A DNA stretch of 64,000 nt from Montifringilla adamsi (lineage: Eukaryota; Chordata; Aves; Passeriformes; Passeridae). The stretch is from positions 3,308,020-3,372,019 of the forward strand of contig JAGGNK010007559.1 in the NCBI GenBank assembly GCA_017590115.1, given 5' to 3'. This document shows positions 1 through 64,000 of the stretch, piece by piece. Position numbers and translations under genes: made by a program. Numbering within the stretch: position 1 is the first letter of the stretch; each line of letters begins with the position of its first letter. Below the pieces are notes generated by a model. The model had not been told where the DNA came from and did no database searches. It worked only from the letters and a program-made list of their open reading frames with translations.

Positions 1-54644
<54,644 letters not shown>

Positions 54645-57339
54645 CTAGAGCGGGGGCAGAGGGGACGATAAAACGTTGGTTAGCTGTGGAATGGCACTGA
54701 CAACTTGCCAACCAACTTCCATTCCCGTCTCAAGGTGCTGTATCACATCCCCCTCGTGCTGTGCCAGTCACATTTCCTACACCAACACTAACTGAGTTCT
54801 TCCCAGGCTTTTCTCCATCACTCCCAGCTCTCAGTTTTGATTCTAATTCAAGAAGGTACTTAAAGCCCATGACTGATTTTAAGAATGTAAGTAGGGGTTT
54901 TAAATTTTAAAGTCAGCATGGATTTAAGCAGAGGCTTTTGGGTCTTCAATGGCACCATGACCTTTGCCTTGGAAGGAACACAACTCATCCCCTAAGTGCT
55001 GTCTCTGAGCCTGCAGCCATGTGCTCCACAACACCTTCTCTTCCAAGCACTTCTCAGCTACACTTGGGAGGAGGAGATGTTTCCTCTGGGTGAAGCACAA
55101 CAAGGATGGAGAGGGAAGGACAGGAAAACCAGGAGGTCAACAACAAACCAACCACTTGTCTCTTCCTTCTGCTGGTTTAGCTACATTTATGGCTGAGAAA
55201 GTCTAGATACCCCTGCCACACCAACAACTTTGTGCAGAACTTCTTAAATCATTTTAAAGTAAATGTATGGGGGGGATCGAGACAGTTATAAAAAAAATTC
55301 TGTCCACAGACAGACATTATCTGCCAACAAACTAAGACAAATGGTTATCCACATCTCAACCACCAGCAGAGGAGCAAAGCAATTCTGTAATCCCTGACCA
55401 CATTCTCCCTTCATTCACATATTTAAATTCATGATACGCATCCCTAGAGACACTGTACATTAAAGCTGACTTCACAAAATTGGGTTCTGATAACTGAAAG
55501 AGGAAAAATCTTAAGAGTTCTCATTTTTACTTTTAGCGAGCAGCATATTGTCAATATTTGTGATTAGAGATCAACTATTACAATTGTCTCAAATAACTAC
55601 TTTTAGTCCACTTTAAAAATTCACTGTTAAAAGCTTTTTTATACTTGGTATTTTCTGATTTTCAACCAAAAGTAAAGTAACTTCAAGAATTTAAAGTAAA
55701 ATAAATGCACTTTCCTCTTATGAAAAATAATCCATTATCCCATTTTCCCATTAATACATGCCTAAGCCAACATTCAGAAGAAATGTAAACAAGTTTTTTC
55801 ATATATTGTACAACATAGTGCTCTATGTATTCCCTTCTATTCTTAAATTTCCATTCAGTATCAAAATAATTACATAAAGGAATATTGATTTTTCAAGACT
55901 TAAACCAACTTCCCTTTTAAAACACTAATACAAAAATTTCTTATTTACAACAAATAAAAAATCTTCTCTAAAATGAAGGAACACAAGCATGAATATTTTG
56001 CATTTATCCCAGTACAAATCTGTGACGTGTGCCTCTTCCTTAATAAAAGCCTTACAAAATATTACCTCATTCATCCAGATATTTCTTTTTCTGCTAAAAA
56101 TAAGTCCGCACTTCCAAAAAACAGGATCAGGCAAGGAAGTTTTGCATTTCCATACATATGAGTAAATTTATTCATGAGGTAATTCTATTAAAGATTCTGC
56201 TGGATCACAGCACGGATTTTCAATTACATAAACGTTAGGTATTCTTAAGCTGTGTATGCAAGGATCTTTTCTAGATACAACTAAAAATTGCACTGGTTTC
56301 CACTTCACTACCATTTTTGGCCACTGTGTATTTCACAAATCTAGAATCTGCTTCCACAGTGACACAATAGTTAATTGATGTTTTTCTCATGTACATTCTG
56401 TTTTCCTCCTAAGGGACTGAAAACAGAGGACTCCATGAACTCTGCTGTACTTTTGATTTCCTCACTTCCTGGCTGACATATAACCAAAATTCCTTTGACC
56501 AGAAGGCTGAGCAGAGCTTCTGTATGTTTATTCCCAAAGACTGATTAAACACAGATCCCATCCTAAGTGACCTGGCCAGCACAGCTGACAGATCTGAAAC
56601 CCTTGTCCTCCAACACGGCACCGTGTAAAAGACAAAGATGTTCCTTATCAATTGCCTTATCCTGACTGGTTGGAGAAATACAGAACTCAGCTGTTTGATA
56701 AGATGGATTTTACGCACGCAGCAGTGCCCACACAATTTCTCTGGTCAATTTGAAGACTCCAGAGCACTTCAGAGGACATAACTGAAGCTAAACTGAGCTA
56801 AACTGAACTAAATCCTGTGAATTAAGTGGAAGCAAGAGCAGTAAGGACCAAGCTCCTGGATAACTGGCTAAACTGAGCCACACCAATGATATTTCAGAGT
56901 GTAAAAAAATCCACCAAAATCACAGTGCATGGGACACAATAGACAAGGAGCTACTGCAGTGGCTGTAATATGTTTGGAAAAAAATCAAATTATAATAAAC
57001 AAAACCAGTATGTGGACAACATATCGAAAATAATGCACTCAGGCTGTTAGATTTCATTTCAATCCCATCTATAGCCATACATGCAGACACAAACATTTAA
57101 TAGGCACATTTATTATGCATTTGTGCCATCTACCTCAGACTCCAGTCCAAGTGCTCCACACTGTTCCTTGGAGACACCTGACTTTTCCTGCCAACTTCAG
57201 AAATCTTTTTTTTCTAGTTTTGGTACCCTAAATCAGCAACTGAGACTTGTGAACACGAATTACAACCACCATTTCTTAAAATCTAGTCTGTCGAAGTACC
57301 TGACTTATCTCCTTTTAAAATCATTCAGAGCAGTTCCTA

Positions 57340-57893
57340 AGTCCCAGCAGGACCAGGGATGTGACTGTTCCCCTTTGCTGGGCACTGCTGATCTCAAGTC
57401 CAGTTTCCAGTTCTGGGTTCCTCCCTCCAAGAAGGGCATTAAGCCCAAAGAGGGAACAGAGCTGGGGAAGGGGCTGGAGCAGCAGTGTCATCAGGAGCAG
57501 CTGAGGGAGCTGTTGGGGCTCAGCCTGGAGAAAAGGAGGCTCAGAGGGGGCTTTCTTAATCCTTACAATTGTCTAAAAGGAGGTTGAGCCAGGTGGGAGT
57601 CAGGCTCTGCTCCCTGGGAACGAGTGGCAGGACAAATGAAAATGGCCTCAAGCTGCACCAAGAGAGTTTAGGTTGGATATGAAGAAAAATTTCTTCACTG
57701 GAAGAGTAGTTAAGCATTGGAATGGGCTGTCCATTCCCCCCATTCCCATGATGGAGTCACCATCCCTGGAAGTGCTCGAAATACAAGTGCACTTCACAAT
57801 ACAGTTTAGCTGGCACAGCGGTATTTGGTCAAAGGCTGGACTCAACATTCGAGGCCTTTTCCAACCTTAAAGTATTCACAGAATCATTAACAG
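57340..57893 (+). mobile_element. CR1 LINE, 5'-truncated 3' end
   Basis: Plus-strand matches to the chicken-repeat-1 3' region: GGGGCTCAGCCTGGAGAA then AGGAGGCTCAG, AAAAGGAGGTTGAGCCAGG, AATGGCCTCAAGCTGCACCA, TTTAGGTTGGATATGAAG then AAAAATTTCTTCACTG, GTCACCATCCCTGGAAGTG, and CCTTTTCCAACCTTAAAG followed by the degraded terminal repeat AGAATCATTA. The element is old (many substitutions) and keeps no intact ORF2, so it is an inactive fossil. A plus-strand open frame over it (57081-57587) is incidental. CR1 is the dominant retrotransposon of birds and other sauropsids. Confidence 0.9.
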
Positions 57894-60800
57894 CCAAGGA
57901 GCGAAGGCACTTGTTAAAAGAAATTTATTTTCAGTTTTACAGATCTTTATTTTCAAGATTTCAGGCATAAAATTGGAATTTCTAAGAGTAGAATTTATTA
58001 CAGATTAGAACTGAAAGCTGAAGTGTCACAAGGTCTGTGCTATATTCCCAACTCTCTTTGCAAAACTGAGCAAATTACTTATGAGCTTCACTTCTGTCTG
58101 CAAAACTGAAATTAAAATACTAACATGTAACAGAACAAACAGGATTATTCATTTTCTCAGAGACCTGGAAAACCACATGCCAAAAGACTTCTAAATTCAA
58201 TTCTGAGAAGTAATTTATCCTCTAGTGAAGCTTAATACATCTTCAAAATATTGAAGAACCAGTAAAGAAGCATATTCTCATTATTTAAAGCTGCATATCT
58301 AAAACAGGTGGACGTACCTAAGAAATTATATATATAAATATATAATCTGGCATCATACTTTGCATCTCAAAAAAAACTCCTGCCCTTAAGCAGAAGAGAA
58401 CCTACTGAACTTACATTTCATTGAAAGCCAAGTTGTACTCAGCTTATCTTCCACAAACTATTATTTCAAAGACCTGGTTAGTTCCAACTGGTGTAACTTA
58501 AACCTTGGTGGCTTTTCAAACTAACCATGGCAATTCTTTTTTATCCCCCTACAACTAACGGTTTTCAGGCTCAATATTCCTAATGAGTATTCCACCTTCT
58601 TGCCAAAGGAGGTTTGTAAACAAACATGAAATGAGGAACTAAAATCCAATGTCCAAATAAAGCTGCATGTTTCCCCTCCAGAGCTGCAGAGGGGGCTGGG
58701 AAAGGCAGAAGGGACAGCTTGAGGAAGAAGAGTGGTAAACAACGTGATCCACACAGTCATTTATTTCCAAGTAAACACTATGCCTGCTTGGTGCACAGGA
58801 GGCTCTGAAGAACTACTCCACAGTCTGATGAGTCCAACTTCAAATTAAAATCAATGTAGGAGGAGAGAACATCATGAACTAAAATCCAGTGTTTCATGGC
58901 AGTTTAACTCATGACTGTGCACTTCCATGCTCCACATCTTACTGATGTGTTTCATGGAATCAAAGGGTCCATACACTAAGATAATAATAAGTTAAAGCAT
59001 GTGACAGTTCCTAAAAAAATTTCAAACAGATGCTTTTTCAATTCACTGTAAAGCATCTAGCCAGATAACTCTCGCTGTACTTCATAAACAAACAGATTAG
59101 AGGGCACAATGCTGTTCCTATTAATGTTACTGGCAAAATTCCCAATGTCTGCCAAGACAGAAGGATCAGATCCAAGGTCTCGCATGCCAAGCTGACAAAC
59201 AGTAGACAAGTCAGTAAATATTTGCATATTTTAACTAAACATTAACATCTCTTGTAAAGATTTATGCTAAAGCGATGATGCTCAACTTGCAGTCCTACAG
59301 TGAGACTGGTAGAGATTTACTGTCAATTGAATTTACTTCAAGAGCCACATCCTGGGAATCACAGAGTGAAGCAAATGAATGAGACCCATTGCCATGGGGA
59401 ACGTGCAGGGGAAGAGCCTCTCCAGCTGCCTCCCATTACAATCCATAACCCTTCAAACAGTTCTGCTGAGGGAAATAAGCACAAAATATTCCTTGCCAAG
59501 GCCATTCAGCCGTGTCCTCCTGCTAGCAGCCCTGTGTCCTGCGGGAAGGGAAAGCAGGAGATGGATTTGCCCTTCCACTGCCTATTGCGGTCAGGCTGGC
59601 GCAGGCTCCGAGAGCGAGCAGGGAAGGAATTCCACTCATCCTGCCCCTCTCTACAGAAATGCAAGCACTCTGTTTCCCAATCCTTTGGGATTGTTCAGCC
59701 CATCTAACAGACTGGAAAGGCTGGCTACCAAACTGAAGAGAAGTTTTAAACACGTAATAAATTCAGGCAATACTCAAGAAAAGACAGCTGGTTTATCCGA
59801 ACTTCCCAGCAATTCCTTTTACGAGCAAGAAGAGACCTACTAGATTTATTTACAAGGCTGGTTGCTCTGTCTTTCCTCAGTAACTTCAGAGCTTCAAGTC
59901 AATTGGAACTGAATTTCCCAGAAGTCTGAAGGGTCTTGAAGATGCTGCAGTTTTCATGAAAAATGTGTAACAAGACAGATAACAGACCCAGGGAAAGGTT
60001 AAGTTATAATTCAGCCTCTTATTGATACCAAGACATCAGCTACCCCATCAATTACTGCCACGTGCTGCCACTTACCATCAAGAGCTGTAGCAAAGTGTCA
60101 CTCACCAGTGAAAGAAAAGCCTTATTTATTTTTCTTGCCCATAACAGTCAATGCCATAGGCTGCATTCATCAGTTTAACTGCTCCAGGATCCATTCAATA
60201 ATCTCCAGGTTTAAGCAGAGTTTCCAAACTTTTTAGACTACAGACCCAAGCAGTGCACATCCCATCCCTTTCTCAAAGTTTTACTGGTAAACTGAGATGT
60301 AAGCAATTCACACATCAAAAATTTGTAACTTCCCTAATATATCCAAGTAATATTTGGGGAGTCACAAAGTTGGTGTGGCTGCTATCCCTGCGATTAACAG
60401 TTTCCCTCTCACTCAAAATTATCAAGAAAATTGACAACATACTTTAGTTTATACAGGTATGGAAAGACCCGGGATTTAATCTGAATTAATACAGTAAATA
60501 TGACACACTAAAAAAGTTAGCTACTGTGAACATGCCAACATTACAGTCAGAAATCATGGGCCACTGGAATTCAACTATCAAAACTCTGCAAACAAACTGC
60601 ATTTGTCAGTCCACACACTAAAACAGGGAATAGTACATCTGTCCACTGTTGAATCATATTATAGAGTTGCTCTGGCATCTCTTGTGATCCCATCTTAAGG
60701 CATGCCTGCATCTCTACATGTCAACTGGTTTTGTATTAGCACTAAATACCATTAAAATACCTTTAGATCAATAAAATAAAATTAAATATCCATTTATTTT

Positions 60801-62639
60801 CCTTATCCACCGTGGTAAAATAACCCGATCTTAGCCTTGAGACAAAAAAAAATTATAATAAAAACCCAAAACCCCTTTTATTCAAGCCTCCAGGATGGAA
60901 TAAAATAGAGCTGCACAAAATATAGAAATGACGTACAGAGACGTACAGAAAAAAAAATGCACTTTCCTAGGGTCATGACATACACATCATAAATAATCCC
61001 AGTCTAAAAAATCATTTAATAAATGAGAGTAGATAATGACAGTGCACTGTACCTACGTAACAGAGACGAAAAGGACAGTGAATCTTTCATACAAAGGCTA
61101 TAAAAGAAAGAATTATATAAAAGGTGCTTTTGTTGGTTTGTTTTTTTTTTCTTTTAAGAAAAATATAACAGCAGAGATCTCATGAACTCATTTCTTGCAA
61201 TTATGGCTGAAGTCTGTAATAGCAGTTAAGGAGTTCTCAGAAATGCACTGCACACCTTACAGAACAAATACAAAAGCCTCCACCCTTGAGAGAGGACAAT
61301 CTAATCAGTTTTCTGAAGTAACTGAATTACTTTGGCTAATGTTGTACAACTCCAGGCAAAATGACCCTACTTTCAATTCCAAAAATGATGTTAAATCTGA
61401 AATGGAGCATACAGAATGAGGCAAGCACATCTCAAGGTTTTATTCTATAGTGTAACAGCAGCAAGAATCCTGCTCCAAGGCCTTTGAGGAACATGATACG
61501 CCTGTTTGGGGAAGGGAAAACGGGAAAGAAGATGCTCATGATGCCCCTGACTGTTAAATGCTCAGACTATCCTTCCACATTGAACAATCAGAGACAGTAC
61601 CATAAATGAGGAGAGCAAGTGATCTCTGGCCACATAAATGAAGCTTTGAATCTGATCCTGTAAGCTTAAAGTATAGAAAACACACAACGTTTCTTGGGAA
61701 AGGAACAAGAGCCTGTGGGTGGTTTATCATTCACATAACGACACAGGCAATTGAGATTAAGAGCACATGCCTTCTGCATCTGGATCCTCTGCAGGCTTTA
61801 AACCACTTTACATACATCACAGATACTAACAAGTTACCTTTTTTTTGCATGCCAGTTATGATTTCAGTACAGACTACTAAGTGATTATTAACACTTTACT
61901 AATCTCTTTTATTTTCATTTTGGAAATAGCAGCAAAAGGACAATCTGTACAGCCAGCAGCAGCAACACTCAGACATGGACACTGGCTATCTTTGGCTCAA
62001 AATCTGGAACCAATTCATGGCCTCAGAACTTCCAACCACCCCATCCAATCACCACATCCCAAATACCTTCCCATCCTGCCTTTAAAAAGATCCTTTTTCA
62101 CACAGCTGTCTGAAAACATCACCTGTCCTGATGAAACTAAGTAAAATACCTGGCAAGGCACAGGACAGCATCTATGTGACATGTGCTGGTGCTGCCTGAG
62201 AGCCATTCACAACCAACAGATACAAGGTTCTTGTTTAAACAAAGCAAATATACACACACGTATTGCATTCATGAACTTCACAGAACAAATACTGGGTTGT
62301 AAAGTTCGATACTCTGAGGTTGTGGGAGGACAAAAGCATCTGTACAAGCTTATGCTGGCCTTCTGTGTGCCTGCATTATCATGCTATTGCCTTTAACTGT
62401 GTTAGCCACAGAGCACATTTTCCAAGGGCTACCTGGCAGAATGAGTGGGCAGAACGGAGGCTGCTGCCTAACTGACATCCAGTGAGATACTTCAGCACAG
62501 GACTTGAGGCATTATTTACTACATGCTACTCAAATCTTATTCAAAAGACAGCATTTGAATGTTTTCATTAACTTTTCAATAATGCCTACTGCAACCAACT
62601 ACTTTACATGAATTAAGAAAGTATCCTTATCATTCTGAC

Positions 62640-62690
62640 AATATTCCCATTTTACAGAGAATTAAGATAAGAACACACAAGACCAAAGTT
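62640..62690 (-). mobile_element. Possible MIR/L3-like fragment
   Basis: ATATTCCCATTTTACAGAGA matches the reverse complement of the core-proximal part of MIR-type elements, which share ATTCCCATTTTACAGA. The recognisable match is short. Confidence 0.25.
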
Positions 62691-64000
62691 TCTATAAACT
62701 TCTTATACTCACATTAAGAGATCTAGAAGTGATTTCTCCCCATTATGCTCTGCCTATACTGTACAGCCCTTTTACATGACCAATGCAGAGCACCTGGTGT
62801 CTGCAGAGTGCCTTAGGAGTATCCAGCATTTCTCTACATCACAACATGGGAAAATTCACTAGAAATAGAGAAAATGAAGTGTAGCAAGGATGGGGATTAA
62901 TTGGGATTTGCCTTCTACTTTTTTCCTATTTCCTACTCCTTTTCAGAAACACTTTCTAATGGATGCAGATAGCAAAACTGTATTCCAACAAACAACTGTA
63001 TTATCATTATAAATCATATGTACCCACACTGCACAGCCTCCCTTCTATTTCTTTCGAATATTAATATTTTTCAATCTCCTTCTCCTCATTCAACCACCCC
63101 CATCTCTACATTTATTGTACGTAATTCTGCAAAAATCTGCATTTTGCGCCTTCTGTTTAAATCCCGCCACTGCTTCCTCTGTGCTGCAGGAAGGTAGAGC
63201 TGGGAGGAAAGAGGAACTTGGTATCAGGAGAAGAGAAAGGGAATTTTCTGCACTCTCATTTTTTATCCAAAATCACACCAGGGAGGAATGCAGGAGCCCC
63301 AGCCTTCAAATTACAGAGAAATCTGTTTAGCTGAGGCTGAAGCATATTCACTGCAGGGATTATCTTTTACATTTCCACTTAATGTTGATTTGACCAGCAC
63401 TGAGAAGATTTTCACAAGGTTGATCACAAGTACATCCTTGGCAGAAACATTATACAGTAACACATCTCAACTTTGCACAAAGCAGCACTATAGGTCATTA
63501 GATTATTTCTTTTCTAATTTGTCATGAACACAAGAAAATACTTTGTCGAATTTCTAGAAAAGATGGAATCATGTTGGCAGAACCTTTCTCTCCTCAACAG
63601 CACTCAAAAAGTCAGACTATGAAAGACATCTACCATGGGAAATTTCAACCCAAATAATTAAAATCTGGCAAACAATAAGCAAGTGAAATGAGGACTATGT
63701 CATAGTAAGCATCAAGTAACATAATAATAGGTGGTGCTTCTGCCCCACCTAAAGTTTTTGGCTCCTTCATAGAAAATCTTTACGTAAACAATCTTTCATA
63801 ATAACTGGTTAACAACAGGAATTTGTACTCCATATACCTCTATGTTCACACTGCTTTTTGAGAATAGAGTTTCTCACACTTACCCAAGATGAGGGCATTT
63901 TAATTGAAATATTGTCCCATGGTTACCAGTTTATCCCCATAACAACATCACCAATTACTTACTTTAAAAAAATGCATTAGAAAAGTAATTTAATCTTTGC

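Larger units (their letters stand above)
54645..64000 (-). other. HELZ: HELZ 5' intron (upstream of first coding exon), runs off window
   Basis: More than 9.3 kb without a recognisable coding exon or CpG island. It contains a CR1 LINE 3' fragment (57340-57893, plus), a short (TA)n tract near 58328-58344, a possible MIR/L3-like scrap near 62640-62690 and a small CpG cluster at 59583-59625. The promoter must lie beyond 64000. Confidence 0.75.

Noticed and set aside
57081..57587. 168-codon plus-strand open frame
   Set aside because: It overlaps a decayed CR1 3' region and has no resemblance to a CR1 protein in that frame.
54645..64000. Search for the HELZ promoter or a noncoding first exon
   Set aside because: No CpG island or convincing exon seen; the start most likely lies beyond the right edge.

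Overview
The window is a vertebrate, almost certainly avian, genomic segment lying inside one gene. That gene is HELZ, the helicase with zinc finger domain, and it runs right to left on the minus strand. The avian call rests on near-identity of the conceptual protein to vertebrate HELZ as I know it, AT-rich introns with few interspersed repeats, and a degraded CR1 LINE 3' end (about 57340-57893), the typical sauropsid retrotransposon. I cannot name the species. I see no RNA gene, CRISPR array, prokaryotic feature or second protein-coding gene.

Layout in the sense (minus) direction. Positions 64000 to 54645 belong to the intron before the first coding exon; no CpG island or promoter is visible, so the transcription start lies beyond the right edge. 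The ATG is at 54624-54626, with an in-frame stop six bases upstream and a good Kozak context. Twenty-three coding exons follow, all with GT/AG boundaries and compatible phases, summing to 3630 nt or 1210 codons with no frameshift or stop. The reading frame leaves the window after coding exon 23 (1411-1604); the rest of the proline- and glutamine-rich C-terminus lies to the left. Coding exons are numbered from the ATG here; any noncoding exons are not counted.

Order of the protein: a TPR-like N-terminus (residues 1 to about 95), one CCCH zinc finger (C183, C192, C198, H202), a long middle region (about 250-630), a UPF1-like superfamily 1 helicase core (about 632-1060) with Walker [14 protein letters not shown] box, GDHMQ, YRSH, TPYADQ and NTAITRAQ motifs, a PAM2-like peptide [10 protein letters not shown] (1099-1108) for poly(A)-binding protein, and the start of the disordered tail. 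This is the architecture of a cytoplasmic mRNA-binding helicase that represses and destabilises mRNA.

The most unusual feature is at 45289-45553. The last 29 nt of the 76-nt coding exon 6, together with its 5' splice site, are tandemly repeated: eight copies in all, seven downstream in the intron, 34-nt unit, one copy shortened to 27 nt. Every copy keeps a GTAAG donor, giving a ladder of eight 5' splice sites inside the zinc-finger coding region. Readthrough from the genuine exon meets TAA at once, so use of any donor but the first should abolish the finger. Smaller observations include a 37-nt microexon with a weak donor and U-rich flank, other intronic tandem duplications, and an unexplained protein-like open frame in intron 7.
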